A stretch of 64,000 nt of DNA from Pseudomonas silvicola (lineage in GTDB: Bacteria > Pseudomonadota > Gammaproteobacteria > Pseudomonadales > Pseudomonadaceae), in NCBI RefSeq assembly GCF_026651855.1, contig NZ_CP093280.1, forward strand, positions 536,001 through 600,000. Reading direction: 5' to 3'. Below the pieces are notes generated by a model, which worked only from the letters and a program-made list of their open reading frames with translations, was not told where the DNA came from and did no database searches. Both the position numbers and the translations under genes were made by a program. Positions 1-9,775 of the stretch are shown here, in pieces. The first letter of the stretch is position 1. Every line of letters starts with the position of its first letter.

Positions 1-1649
1 CCGCCAGCCTCACGCGCAGTGTTGGCCTGCCAGCCTATTCGAGCAATTTCCAGCTGACCTACTTCGGCGGCCAGAACGGCGTGATGTTCTCGGTGCCGGC
101 GGGCAACCGCGCCGCCGACTACGATCCGCGCCAGCGCGGCTGGTTCAAAGCAGCGAATGCAGCCCAGCAGACGATCGTTACCGAACCCTACATCGCGGCG
201 TCGTCCGGCAAGCTGGTGATCACCATCGCCACCCCGGTGCGCCATGACAACCAATTCATCGGCGTCGCTGGTGCAGACATCGACCTGAGCAGCATCAGCG
301 ACATCATCAACTCGCTGAACTTCGGCGGCCACGGCCACGCGTTCATCGTTACCGCCGACGGCAAGATCCTGATCCACCCTGACACCAAGCTGGACCTCAA
401 GCAGCTCTCCGAGGCCTACCCCCAGGGCGCCCCTCAAGTGTCGCCTGGCCTCAAGGAAGTGGAATTCAACGGCAAGACCCAGTTCATCTCGTTCACCCGC
501 GTAAACGGTGTGCCGTCAGCCGACTGGTACGTGGCCCTGGTGCTGGACAAGGACGCGGCCTACGCCATGCTCGGCGAATTCCGCGATTCGGCGCTGGTGG
601 CCACGGTGATTGCCGTGGTGATCATCATCGCGCTGCTGGGCCTGTTGATTCGCATGCTGATGGAACCGCTGCACGTGATGGGCCGCGCCATGCATGACAT
701 CGCCGAAGGCGAAGGCGACCTGACCAAACGCCTGGTGATTCACGGCCAGGACGAATTCGGCGCCCTGGGGCAGTCGTTCAACCGCTTCGTGGAGCGCATC
801 CACGAATCGATCCGCGAAGTGTCATCGGCCACCGGCCGGGTCAACGAAGTGGCCTTGCAGGTGGTGAGCGCCTCCAACTCCTCGATGCTCAACTCCGACC
901 AGCAGGCCAGCCGCACCAGCAGCGTGGCCGCGGCCATCAACGAACTGGGCGCCGCCGCCCAGGAAATCGCCCAGAACGCTGCCCTGGCCTCGCAGCATTC
1001 CAGCGACGCGCGCAACCTGGCCGAAGACGGTCAGCAAGTGGTGAACAAGACCATCGAGGTGATGGGCCAACTGTCGGCGAAGATCAGCGACTCGTGCGGC
1101 AACATCGAGACCCTGAACGCCAACACGGTGAACATCGGGCAGATTCTGGAGGTGATCACCAGCATCTCCCAGCAGACCAACCTGCTGGCCCTGAACGCTG
1201 CCATCGAAGCCGCCCGCGCAGGCGACGCCGGCCGTGGCTTCGCCGTGGTGGCCGATGAAGTGCGCAACCTGGCGCACCGCACGCAGGACTCGGCGCAGCA
1301 AGTGCAGAAGATCATCGAGGAACTGCAGGTGGGCGCCCGCGAAGCCGTAGGTACCATGACCGAAAGCCAGAGCCAGAGCGAACAGAGCGTGGGCATCGCC
1401 AACCAGGCCGGTGAGCGCCTGGGCAGCGTGACTCAGCGTATCAGCGAGATCGACGGCATGAACCAATCGGTGGCCACCGCCACTGAAGAGCAGACCGCCG
1501 TGGTGGAAGCCATCAACATGGACATCACCGAGATCAACACGTTGAACCAGGAAGGGGTGGAAAACCTGCAGTCAACGCTGCGGGCCTGCGGTGAGCTGGA
1601 ACAGCAGGTTTCGCGGTTGAAGCAGTTGGTGGGCAGTTTCCGTATCTGA
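1..1649 (+). CDS. Methyl-accepting chemotaxis protein, 5' end cut by the window
   Basis: This is a membrane chemoreceptor that passes ligand binding to CheA/CheW. The frame is already open at base 3, so the start lies outside the window. The first visible part is the end of a periplasmic dCache-type sensor domain. One transmembrane helix follows at about 595-655 (runs of V, I, A and L), then a HAMP domain at about 655-820 and a long cytoplasmic signalling coiled coil. The tip at about 1150-1290 carries the family core QTNLLALNAAIEAARAG and GRGFAVVADEVRNLA. The C-terminus ends KQLVGSFRI with no CheR/CheB pentapeptide. The ligand cannot be read from the truncated sensor domain. The gene converges on fbp with a hairpin between them. 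Confidence 0.95.
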   Translation, partial: ASLTRSVGLPAYSSNFQLTYFGGQNGVMFSVPAGNRAADYDPRQRGWFKAANAAQQTIVTEPYIAASSGKLVITIATPVRHDNQFIGVAGADIDLSSISDIINSLNFGGHGHAFIVTADGKILIHPDTKLDLKQLSEAYPQGAPQVSPGLKEVEFNGKTQFISFTRVNGVPSADWYVALVLDKDAAYAMLGEFRDSALVATVIAVVIIIALLGLLIRMLMEPLHVMGRAMHDIAEGEGDLTKRLVIHGQDEFGALGQSFNRFVERIHESIREVSSATGRVNEVALQVVSASNSSMLNSDQQASRTSSVAAAINELGAAAQEIAQNAALASQHSSDARNLAEDGQQVVNKTIEVMGQLSAKISDSCGNIETLNANTVNIGQILEVITSISQQTNLLALNAAIEAARAGDAGRGFAVVADEVRNLAHRTQDSAQQVQKIIEELQVGAREAVGTMTESQSQSEQSVGIANQAGERLGSVTQRISEIDGMNQSVATATEEQTAVVEAINMDITEINTLNQEGVENLQSTLRACGELEQQVSRLKQLVGSFRI

Positions 1650-1653
1650 AAAC

Positions 1654-1683
1654 AGCGGCGCCTGGCTCCAGGCGCCGCCGCTC
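1654..1683. terminator. GC-rich hairpin between convergent genes
   Basis: An 11-base-pair inverted repeat, GCGGCGCCTGG and its complement around a 2-base loop, lies between the convergent chemoreceptor and fbp stop codons. The chemoreceptor side has no clear T run, so intrinsic termination is plausible but not certain. Confidence 0.5.
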
Positions 1684-1690
1684 TGGAGCC

Positions 1691-2701
1691 TTACTCTTTG
1701 TGGTAAGCGGTCACACGCTCGACTTCTTCCTTCGAACCGAGGAACACTGCCACGCGCTGGTGCAGGCCTTCAGGCTGGATGTCGAGGATGCGCTGGTGGC
1801 CGTCGGTGGACGCCCCGCCTGCCTGTTCCACCAGGAACGACATCGGGTTGGCTTCGTACATCAGGCGCAGTTTGCCGGGTTTCTCTGGCTCGCGACCGTC
1901 ACGCGGGTACATGAACAGGCCACCACGGGTCAGGATACGGTGTACGTCGGCCACCATGGAGGCGATCCAGCGCATGTTGTAGTTCTTCTTCAACGGGCCT
2001 TCTTCACCTGCGGTCAGCTCGCCGACGTAACGCTTCACCGGCGCTTCCCAGTGGCGCTGGTTGGACATGTTGATGGCGAACTCGGCAGTGCTCTTCGGAA
2101 TGCTGATGTCTTCGTGGGTGAGCACGAAGCTGCCCATCTCGCGGTCCAGGGTGAAGCCTTTGACGCCGTTGCCCAGGGTCAGGATCAGCATGGTCTGCGG
2201 GCCGTAGATGGCGTAGCCGGCGGCGACCTGCTCGGTGCCTTTCTGCAGGAAAGCCTGCTCGTTGAGGCTGTCGTTCTGGGTCAGGTACTCGGTTGGGCAG
2301 CGCAGCACCGAGAAAATGGTGCCGACCGAGACGTTGACGTCGATGTTCGACGAGCCGTCCAGCGGGTCGAATACCAGCAGGTAGGCGCCTTTGGGGTACT
2401 GACCCGGGATCTGGTAGGCATTGTCCATTTCCTCGGACGCCATGCCGGCCAGGTGGCCACCCCATTCGTTGGATTCCAGCAGGATGTCGTTGGACAGAAC
2501 GTCGAGCTTCTTCTGCACTTCGCCCTGCACGTTCTCAGTGCCCATGCTGCCCAGAACGCCGCCCAGGGCGCCCTTGGATACAGCGTGGCTGATCTCTTTG
2601 CATGCGCGCGCCACCACTTCGATAAGGAAGCGCAGATCGGCAGGGGTCTTGTTGCTGCGGGTCTGCTCGATCAAATAGCGACTCAGGGTAACGCGGGACA
2701 T
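1691..2701 (-). CDS. fbp: Class 1 fructose-1,6-bisphosphatase
   Basis: Cytoplasmic enzyme that hydrolyses fructose 1,6-bisphosphate to fructose 6-phosphate in gluconeogenesis. The protein is 336 residues, normal for class 1 FBPases, and carries the metal and substrate signature DPLDGSSN and the C-terminal [13 protein letters not shown] segment. The start [13 protein letters not shown] was chosen over an upstream in-frame extension because a CCGGAG Shine-Dalgarno sequence lies just before it and the homologues begin here. The next gene upstream on the same strand ends at 2875, leaving about 170 bases that should hold the fbp promoter. Pseudomonads depend on this enzyme because they use Entner-Doudoroff catabolism and need gluconeogenesis on organic acids. 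Confidence 0.97.
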   Translation of the reverse strand: MSRVTLSRYLIEQTRSNKTPADLRFLIEVVARACKEISHAVSKGALGGVLGSMGTENVQGEVQKKLDVLSNDILLESNEWGGHLAGMASEEMDNAYQIPGQYPKGAYLLVFDPLDGSSNIDVNVSVGTIFSVLRCPTEYLTQNDSLNEQAFLQKGTEQVAAGYAIYGPQTMLILTLGNGVKGFTLDREMGSFVLTHEDISIPKSTAEFAINMSNQRHWEAPVKRYVGELTAGEEGPLKKNYNMRWIASMVADVHRILTRGGLFMYPRDGREPEKPGKLRLMYEANPMSFLVEQAGGASTDGHQRILDIQPEGLHQRVAVFLGSKEEVERVTAYHKE

Positions 2702-2783
2702 GGACGGCTCCGGAGAATGGGGTGGGAAAAAACCCGCGCAGTTTACAGGCTCATTGGCCACCTAGCGAGCAATTGGGGGCGTG

Positions 2784-2811
2784 GTTGCAGCCCTTCAGAC
2801 CGGGCTGTAAC
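2784..2811 (-). terminator. Hairpin downstream of the DUF3999 gene
   Basis: GTTGCAGCCC pairs with GGGCTGTAAC (one mismatch) around an 8-base loop, 60-90 bases after the DUF3999 stop codon and upstream of fbp. It has no T run, so it may be an mRNA-stabilising hairpin or a weak terminator. Confidence 0.35.
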
Positions 2812-2874
2812 GATAAAGGTTCACGCCACCGCTCAAGCGTAGTCCGAAAACGACCACCGGTGGCGCTTATGGCC

Positions 2875-4242
2875 TCACGGCGGGTTGGGCCGCGAGCGGG
2901 TCAGGCTCCAGGCCATGGCCGCCAGTGCCAGCACGCCAATGACCAGCACCAGCCACAGGCTGATGCGTTTCCAGTCCGACGCCGGCGCCACCGTGGCGGC
3001 CGGCGGCGGTGCGACGATCACCGGAGTAATGGCCGGTTCGGCAATGCCCAGGGATGCCAGGCGCTGCTCATCGGCCCCGGGCATGAGGGTGCCGATGGGC
3101 AGTTGAGCGCCCTGCACCGCCGCGTTACCGATGGCCAGGCGATACGGCCCCGCGCCACGGGCCAGGAAAACCAGCTGCACCGGGCGTACCGCGACGCGCA
3201 GAAGAGGGGCTTCGGCCCCCAGGCCGCCGCCACGGTCGTCTACCTGCAGCTTGAGCTGGCGCAGGGTTTCGCCGCGCACGGGCAGTTCGCTCTGAACGGC
3301 GTCCTGGCCATTCTGGGTCAGGCGGTACAACAAACCGCTTTCCAGCGGTTCCCAGCTGCCGTTGGGGTCGTAGCGCCCAAGCAGGTCCACGGGGGCCAGG
3401 CTATTGGGTTGGTCCAGGCCGATCTGCACCCGTTCCACCGCCAAGGCGGCGGGCAGCATCCAGGTGTATTCGTTGGCCTTCAGGCTGCTGCCCTTGATCG
3501 GTTCCGACCACACCAGCGGCGATGGCACATGCTCCGTGGCGCTGCTCTGCACCAGCACCTGGCTCAGCACCGGCGCCGACTGCGGCACTTGCCACAACAA
3601 GCGCAGGTAACGGGCCGGAAGGCCTGGCAGTGAGACTTCATGCTGCTCGATCCGCTCATCGGCGAATGACAACCGGGCCACCTGGCCCTCACCCCACGGG
3701 CGCCAATGTTGCAGGTCGTCGCTGGCTTCGATGCCGAAGCGCTGGAAGCCCTCACGTTCGCTGCTCCAGTCCAGGCTCAGCTGGGTCAGGGGCTCCTTGA
3801 TGGCACTGGTGTCCAGCAACCAACCACGCAGCACTTCTTCGCCCGCTTCCAGCTCTTCCTCGGGTTGCACTTCGATGAGGCTGCCGCTGGGCCCGGTCTG
3901 AACCCGGACCTTCGGCGTACCCGGCGCACTTTCGGCGTCATCGTACAGGGGAAACCACTTCACGCTGGCCTGGTGTTCACTCTGCTGGTGTCGCGCGCTC
4001 TGGTGCACCAGGGCATAAGCCTGGGGCTCGCCGGCGGCGTTGAACACGCGCACGTCACCCAGGTCGGCCTGGCGCGCCCCCAACTGCAAGGCCAGCGGCA
4101 GGTCCAACCGGTACCAGGGGCCCTGGCCGCTGACACTCAGGGGTACCTGATTGGCAAAGTCCCCCGGTTGCTCCTGGGCCACGGCCGCCATGGCCGTCAG
4201 CAACCCCAGCACTCCACACCACGTCTTTATCATGTGCCCCAT
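2875..4242 (-). CDS. DUF3999 family envelope protein
   Basis: Protein of about 455 residues with a cleavable signal peptide (MIKTWCGVLGLLTAMAAVAQ) and one C-terminal membrane helix (WLVLVIGVLALAAMAW) followed by a short basic tail. It should therefore be a periplasmic domain anchored by its C-terminus. The body is beta-rich with many aromatic and Pro residues and has no enzyme motif I recognise. It starts two bases after the DUF2339 stop; an alternative ATG lies at 4233. DUF3999 and DUF2339 genes are commonly adjacent, which suggests they work together in the inner membrane. The function is unknown. Confidence 0.85.
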   Translation of the reverse strand: MGHMIKTWCGVLGLLTAMAAVAQEQPGDFANQVPLSVSGQGPWYRLDLPLALQLGARQADLGDVRVFNAAGEPQAYALVHQSARHQQSEHQASVKWFPLYDDAESAPGTPKVRVQTGPSGSLIEVQPEEELEAGEEVLRGWLLDTSAIKEPLTQLSLDWSSEREGFQRFGIEASDDLQHWRPWGEGQVARLSFADERIEQHEVSLPGLPARYLRLLWQVPQSAPVLSQVLVQSSATEHVPSPLVWSEPIKGSSLKANEYTWMLPAALAVERVQIGLDQPNSLAPVDLLGRYDPNGSWEPLESGLLYRLTQNGQDAVQSELPVRGETLRQLKLQVDDRGGGLGAEAPLLRVAVRPVQLVFLARGAGPYRLAIGNAAVQGAQLPIGTLMPGADEQRLASLGIAEPAITPVIVAPPPAATVAPASDWKRISLWLVLVIGVLALAAMAWSLTRSRPNPP

Positions 4243-4243
4243 G

Positions 4244-6982
4244 TCAGGTATTGCCCCCTGCCGCCCCTTCGATACGCCGTGGCGGTAGCGGCGCGAAATA
4301 GCCGACCACCAGCAACAGCACGCCCACCCCAATGAACGAAACGATCCGAGCCAAACCACCGTGGTTGCTCAGTTCGACAAAAAACAGTTTCGCCACCACC
4401 ACCCCGATCAGGCCCGCGCCCACCAGCCAGATGTAGCGCCGTGCACGCACGTGCCCGCCGATCATCAGGCCCAGGGCCACCACCGTCCACACAATCGACA
4501 GGCTGGCCTGCACCAGCATGGAGCCCAGCAGCGCATCGAGCTGATAAGGCACGCCTGCGTAATGATGGACGGTGCGCATGACCATGGCCGTGAGCACGGC
4601 AAACAAGGTGGCGCCGATCGTCCAGTCCACCGGCGCGCGCACATGCAGGCGCTGGATGCGCTCATCGACGCTGCGCGCCCAGATGAACACCGCGTACACC
4701 ACCAGCAGCAATCCCAGCTCCAGCGGGTTCACCACGGGCAGGTAAGGCAGCGGATCGGCGGCACCGTCGCTGAAGAAGTTGGCCAGCCACACCCAGGCCA
4801 CCATCACCATCGCCAGCGGGCAAGCCGCCCACCAGCGGTACGCCTCTGGATACGCCGCCAATGGCCATGGCCACTGGCGCGGGCTGGCGACCACCAGCAG
4901 CAATAGCGCCGGGAAGACCGCCCAGCCCAACCAGCGCCAGGCATTGTAGTCACCGGCCAACTGCTCAAGGCCGTAGCTCAGCTGCAAGGAAAGAAGCGCC
5001 ACCAGCAGCCAGGCGCCCAGCACATGACTGGCCGTCAGCAACCGTGCGCCCAACCACGGCGCCAGCCGGCGCAGGGCTTGGAAATGCACGACGAAAAACA
5101 CCGGCCAGGCCAGCCACCCCAGTTCCTGCACCGGGTTGAAACCGATGTGCCAATTGCACAGCAGGACCAGGGTGGCCAGCGGCGCCAGGGCCATGGCCAG
5201 ATGCGCCAGGCCCGGCCAGCGCAGGCGCGGGGCCAGAAAACTGGCCAACGCCGCGCTGGCACTGAAGGCAATGAGCAAGGCGGCCATGTCCCACGACCAG
5301 CGTACCAGCAACGGCACCCCAGTTACGCACGCCAGCAACCACCACGCACCGCCCCATACCAGCAGCACCGTGGCCAGGAGGCTGGCCTGGCGCTCTGCGT
5401 GCTGGCGCCAGGCACAGACCAGGCCGGCGATACCGATCAACAGGGCACTGAAGGCCAGCTCACCGGTAGGGGTATAGAAGAACGCGTGGCTGAAGGCCTG
5501 AAGGCAGAAGGCAGCCGCACCAACCTGCAACAGCAGCGCAAACCAGCAGGCCAGACGCCGTTGCTGGCGCAGGCCCAGCCAATACAGGCCTGCCCCTTCC
5601 ACCGCCCAGGCAGCGGTGGTCCACTGGGCATCGAGGCCCAACGGGATGGCCAGGCTGGTGAATATCACCCCCAGGACCAGGCAGGTCTCGGTCAACAGCG
5701 TTGCCCGCTGCGGCGCCCGGCGGGCCAGCAGCCAGGCCAGTACCATGTAGATAGCCCCCAGAGCCAAGGCACTGAACGCAGCGCCAAACTCCAGGTGGCG
5801 AATCAATGCCCACTGCAGTCCGAAGCCCACCAGCGGCGGGCCGAACAGAATGCTACCGTGCACATAGTCGCCCTGGCGCGCCGCCCACCGCACCAGGGTC
5901 GCCCGGTCGGCGCCAGCGGGCGGTTCAGGGCTATCCAGCAGGGTACGCCGTGCGAACAGCAGACCGATGGCCAGGTACATGAAGAAAAACAGGCACAGGA
6001 ACGGTTCGGTGCTCCAGAACAGGTCGGGGGTATAGGAGCGCGCCCCCCAGGCGAAGCCAATGCCGAAGGTGCCTACGAAGCCGATCAGGTTCAACAGCCG
6101 CCAGGCCTTGAACCAGGCGATGGCCAGGATGCCGGCGTTGAGCAGGGCAAAATAGCTGAACAGTGCCACATGGCTACCGGCGCCGGTGGACGCCAGGAGG
6201 GGCGCGGCAAAGCCGCCCAGGGCCGCGGCGCAGGCAAGGCCCAGGGCGTCCTGCAGCACCGCCAGAATCGCTGAGCAGACGGTCACGGCCACCAACAGGC
6301 CCATGGCAGGGCCCGGGTCGATCAGCGCATGCACGCGCATGGCGGCGAAAATGGTCAGGTACAGCACCGCCACGCCAGCCCCTTGCAGCAGCAGGCCGTA
6401 ACCGCGCCGCTTGAACCGCAGCCACCAGCCCACGCCAAGCAATGCCAAAGCACTGGCCGCGACACCGGCGTAACGCAGCTCCACCGGTACCACGACGTTT
6501 TCGGTGGCGTAGCGCAAGAGGAACGCCAAGCCCAGAAACAGCAGTACCAGGCCTACGCGCAGCACGGTATTGCCGCCCAGCAGCCAGTCGCGGGCAGCAC
6601 CGAACACGGTACTGAAAATATCAGGCTCACGTGGGCGCACGGGCTCGGGTACCCAGGTATCTGCCGGCGCAGGGGTAGGTGCAGGTGGCGGCTCGACCGC
6701 CACCTCCCATTCCAGCACCGGCTCGACAGCCGCGGGCTCAGGCACCGGCTGCGGCATTGCCACCCCGCCTTCCAGCACGTCCAGGCGTGCCTGCACGGCC
6801 GTCAGTGCCTGACGGACCTGCTCCAGCTCCAGTGCTTGTTGTTCGCCGCGCCGCGCCAGCGTACCGAGGCGCAAGGCCTGCCCCAGGCACCAGCCAAACA
6901 GGCCGCCAACCAGCGCGCCTTCGATGGACTCATCGAAGGCACCGCCCAGCGCAAGGCCCAGCAGCAACAATACCCATTGCAT
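4244..6982 (-). CDS. DUF2339 polytopic membrane protein
   Basis: Very hydrophobic 912-residue protein with one N-terminal membrane helix, a short coiled coil (about residues 40-75), a Pro/Ala/Glu-rich linker (about 75-125) and then more than 20 predicted membrane helices to the C-terminus. This matches the DUF2339 family in length and layout. It lies two bases upstream of the DUF3999 gene and is presumably co-translated with it. No transporter or enzyme signature is visible, and the role is unknown, probably in the cell envelope. It is downstream of glgP on the same strand with a gap of about 140 bases. Confidence 0.85.
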   Translation of the reverse strand: MQWVLLLLGLALGGAFDESIEGALVGGLFGWCLGQALRLGTLARRGEQQALELEQVRQALTAVQARLDVLEGGVAMPQPVPEPAAVEPVLEWEVAVEPPPAPTPAPADTWVPEPVRPREPDIFSTVFGAARDWLLGGNTVLRVGLVLLFLGLAFLLRYATENVVVPVELRYAGVAASALALLGVGWWLRFKRRGYGLLLQGAGVAVLYLTIFAAMRVHALIDPGPAMGLLVAVTVCSAILAVLQDALGLACAAALGGFAAPLLASTGAGSHVALFSYFALLNAGILAIAWFKAWRLLNLIGFVGTFGIGFAWGARSYTPDLFWSTEPFLCLFFFMYLAIGLLFARRTLLDSPEPPAGADRATLVRWAARQGDYVHGSILFGPPLVGFGLQWALIRHLEFGAAFSALALGAIYMVLAWLLARRAPQRATLLTETCLVLGVIFTSLAIPLGLDAQWTTAAWAVEGAGLYWLGLRQQRRLACWFALLLQVGAAAFCLQAFSHAFFYTPTGELAFSALLIGIAGLVCAWRQHAERQASLLATVLLVWGGAWWLLACVTGVPLLVRWSWDMAALLIAFSASAALASFLAPRLRWPGLAHLAMALAPLATLVLLCNWHIGFNPVQELGWLAWPVFFVVHFQALRRLAPWLGARLLTASHVLGAWLLVALLSLQLSYGLEQLAGDYNAWRWLGWAVFPALLLLVVASPRQWPWPLAAYPEAYRWWAACPLAMVMVAWVWLANFFSDGAADPLPYLPVVNPLELGLLLVVYAVFIWARSVDERIQRLHVRAPVDWTIGATLFAVLTAMVMRTVHHYAGVPYQLDALLGSMLVQASLSIVWTVVALGLMIGGHVRARRYIWLVGAGLIGVVVAKLFFVELSNHGGLARIVSFIGVGVLLLVVGYFAPLPPRRIEGAAGGNT

Positions 6983-7123
6983 GATCGATTTCCCTAACCG
7001 TGTTCCAGTTCCATGGCAGGGAGACAGTATATCGAGTGGGGTCGTAAAAGCTGAGGCTTATTCCTACAGGGGGTAACCAGGCCAAACAACCAGCCCGGCC
7101 CCACAGGAGAAGCGGCGTCAACG

Positions 7124-9574
7124 TCAGTCCAGCGCCTTCCAGATATCCTCGGCGTACTCGCGGATGGTGCGGTCGGACGAGAACCACCCCATGCGCGCAG
7201 TGTTCAGCACCGCTGAACGCCACCACTGAGCCGGGTCGTGCCACAGGTCTTCCACGCGTTTCTGGGCGTCCCAGTAAGCATCGAAGTCGGCACATACCAG
7301 GAAGCGGTCATAGGCGATCAGGCCGTCGATCAACCCTGCATAGCGCGAGGAGTCATCCGGCGAGAACACCCCGCCACGAATTGCCTGCAATACATCATTG
7401 AGGCGGTGCGAGGCCGCGATGTCGCCACTGGCGTTGAACTCGCCACTGCGCTTGCGGGCCTCGACCTGCTGGGAGGTCAGGCCGAAGATGAACATGTGCT
7501 CGGCCCCTACCCGGTCGCACATCTCCACGTTGGCGCCGTCCATGGTGCCAATGGTCAGTGCGCCATTGAGGCCGAACTTCATGTTGCTGGTACCCGACGC
7601 CTCGTAGCCAGCCGTGGAGATCTGTTCGGACAAATCGGCTGCCGGAATGATGCTTTCGGCCAGGCTGACGTTGTAGTTGGGCAGGAACACCACCTTGAGC
7701 AGGCCCCGCACGGTCGGGTCATTGTTCACCGTGCGCGCGATGTCGTTGGCCAGCTTGATGATCAGTTTGGCCTGGTGGTAGCTGGCGGCCGCCTTGCCGG
7801 CGAAGATTTTCACCCGCGGCACCCAGTTGGTGCCAGGCTCGGCACGGATAGCCTGGTACAGCGCCACCGTGTGCAGCAGGTTCAGCAACTGGCGCTTGTA
7901 CTCGTGGATACGCTTGACCTGCACGTCGAACATCGCCTCGGGGTTCACCACGACCCCCAGGCGCTCCTGGATGATGCGTGCCAGGGCTTTCTTGCTGCTC
8001 AGGCGCTGGGCGGCGAAACGTTTGCGGAAATCCGGCTTGTCGGCGAAAGGTTCCAGGTCCACCAGGCGTTGCTCGGGATGGTCAAGCACATCCTCGCCCA
8101 GGGCATCCACCAGCATCGAGGTCAACTCGCCGTTGGACTGGAACAGCCAGCGGCGGAAGGTGATGCCGTTGGTTTTGTTGTTGATGCGGTCGGGGTACAG
8201 CTTGTGCATCTCGGAGAACACGGTGCTGCGCATCAATTTGGTGTGCAGCCCCGACACGCCATTGACGCTGTGCGAGCCGAGGAACGCCAGGTTGCCCATG
8301 CGCACCCGTCGGCCGTTGTCTTCCTCGATCAGCGACACCGCGCGCAGCACGTCGAAATCGTGGATGCCTTTGGCCCGTAGCGAATCGATATGGTAGGCGT
8401 TGATCAGGTAGATGATCTGCATGTGCCGCGGCAGCATGCGCTCCATCAAGCCCACCGGCCAGGTTTCCAGGGCCTCGGGCAGCAGTGTGTGGTTGGTGTA
8501 GGCAAGCGTGTTGACGGTAATGTCCCAAGCGGTGTCCCAAGGGATGGCATGGGTATCGACCAGCAAGCGCATCAACTCGGCCACGGCGATGGAGGGGTGG
8601 GTGTCGTTGAGCTGGATAGCGGCGCCGTCGGCCAGGTTGAGCAGCGAGGGGTGAATGTTCTGGTGGCGGCGCAGCAGGTCCTGCAACGAGGCCGAGACAA
8701 AGAAGTATTCCTGGCGCAGGCGCAATTCCTGCCCGGCTTCGGTGCTGTCGGCCGGGTACAAGACCCGGGAAATGCTTTCGGCGCGGGCCACTTCGGCCAC
8801 GGCCCCCAGGTGGTCACCGGCGTTGAACCGCTCCAGGTGCAACTCTTCCAGGGCGCGGGCACGCCACAGGCGCAAGGTATTCACGCTGGAGCCGCGCCAG
8901 CCCACCACCGGGGTGTCATAGGCCACCGCACGCACGGTCTCTGCCGGCCACCACACTTGTTTCTGCTGGCCCCCGGCGTCCTGCACGGTTTCCACGTGAC
9001 CACCGAAGCTGATGGGGTAGATCACTTCCGGGCGCTCGAACTCCCAGGGGTTGCCGAAGTCCAGCCAGTTCTCGGTTTGCTCCTGTTGCCAGCCGTCGAC
9101 AATGGCCTGGCGGAACAGCCCATGCTCATAACGAATGCCGTAGCCGTGGGCGGCCACACCCAAGGTCGACATGCTTTCCATGAAGCACGCCGCCAAACGC
9201 CCCAGGCCGCCATTGCCCAATGCCGCGTCAGGCTCCAGCAGGCGGATGCGCTCCAGGTCCACCCCCAGGTCGGTCAGGGCTTCGCGGGCAATGTCCAGCA
9301 GACCCAGGTTGCTCAGGCTGTCGTACAGCAACCTGCCGATCAGAAACTCCAGGGACAGGTAATACACCCGCTTCTGCGCCTTGCGGTAGATCTGCCGGGT
9401 GTGGTCCATCCAGTGCTCGACCATATGGTCGCGGGCCGCCAGGGCGATGGCTTCGAACCAGTCATGATCAAAGGCATGATCGGGGTCTTTGCCCACCGCG
9501 TATGTGAGTTTAGCGAGTACAGCGGCGCGAAATTCTGCCACCTCTGCGTCACGGACAAGCGGTTCCTGAGACAT
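7124..9574 (-). CDS. glgP: Glycogen/alpha-glucan phosphorylase
   Basis: Removes glucose units from alpha-1,4-glucans with phosphate, giving glucose 1-phosphate. The 816-residue length is that of bacterial GT35 phosphorylases. The pyridoxal-phosphate lysine lies in EASGTSNMKFGLNGAL, followed by GTMDGANVE. VKRIHEYKRQLLN and the N-terminal GNGGLGRLAACFMES are also family hallmarks. The start MSQEPLVRDAEVAEF has no competing upstream ATG. It is transcribed divergently from the YkgJ-type gene. No glycogen synthesis genes are in this window, as expected because they lie elsewhere in pseudomonads. Confidence 0.97.
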   Translation of the reverse strand: MSQEPLVRDAEVAEFRAAVLAKLTYAVGKDPDHAFDHDWFEAIALAARDHMVEHWMDHTRQIYRKAQKRVYYLSLEFLIGRLLYDSLSNLGLLDIAREALTDLGVDLERIRLLEPDAALGNGGLGRLAACFMESMSTLGVAAHGYGIRYEHGLFRQAIVDGWQQEQTENWLDFGNPWEFERPEVIYPISFGGHVETVQDAGGQQKQVWWPAETVRAVAYDTPVVGWRGSSVNTLRLWRARALEELHLERFNAGDHLGAVAEVARAESISRVLYPADSTEAGQELRLRQEYFFVSASLQDLLRRHQNIHPSLLNLADGAAIQLNDTHPSIAVAELMRLLVDTHAIPWDTAWDITVNTLAYTNHTLLPEALETWPVGLMERMLPRHMQIIYLINAYHIDSLRAKGIHDFDVLRAVSLIEEDNGRRVRMGNLAFLGSHSVNGVSGLHTKLMRSTVFSEMHKLYPDRINNKTNGITFRRWLFQSNGELTSMLVDALGEDVLDHPEQRLVDLEPFADKPDFRKRFAAQRLSSKKALARIIQERLGVVVNPEAMFDVQVKRIHEYKRQLLNLLHTVALYQAIRAEPGTNWVPRVKIFAGKAAASYHQAKLIIKLANDIARTVNNDPTVRGLLKVVFLPNYNVSLAESIIPAADLSEQISTAGYEASGTSNMKFGLNGALTIGTMDGANVEMCDRVGAEHMFIFGLTSQQVEARKRSGEFNASGDIAASHRLNDVLQAIRGGVFSPDDSSRYAGLIDGLIAYDRFLVCADFDAYWDAQKRVEDLWHDPAQWWRSAVLNTARMGWFSSDRTIREYAEDIWKALD

Positions 9575-9688
9575 TGATGCGTCCTCGGGGAAGTTGACGG
9601 ATTTTTTAGGAGGGGGTTGTCTGAGCCTAGACGGTTCGACACAAGGTGAAAGGGCTGGTTCGCGGTTTTCTGTAATAACGGCGAAACA

Positions 9689-9703
9689 GGTTAAAATTTA
9701 ACC
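9689..9703. promoter_or_regulatory. Perfect 15-base palindrome between divergent genes
   Basis: GGTTAAAATTTAACC reads the same on both strands (7-base arms, 1-base centre). It lies in the shared promoter region of glgP and the YkgJ-type gene, just upstream of a putative promoter. It could be an operator, but no regulator is identified. Confidence 0.35.
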
Positions 9704-9715
9704 GGCAAATGGTTG

Positions 9716-9743
9716 TTCACAATTTCACCAGTCCCGGTATGAT
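9716..9743 (+). promoter_or_regulatory. Putative sigma-70 promoter of the YkgJ-type gene
   Basis: TTCACA and TATGAT are separated by 16 bases and lie 33 bases upstream of the start codon at 9776. The call is by motif similarity only. Confidence 0.45.
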
Positions 9744-9775
9744 CGCGCGCCCGATCACGCCGAAACCCGAACCTG

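Noticed and set aside
1700-2842. Long open frame antisense to fbp
   Set aside because: It mirrors the codon bias of fbp on the opposite strand, has no family features, and fbp is unambiguous.
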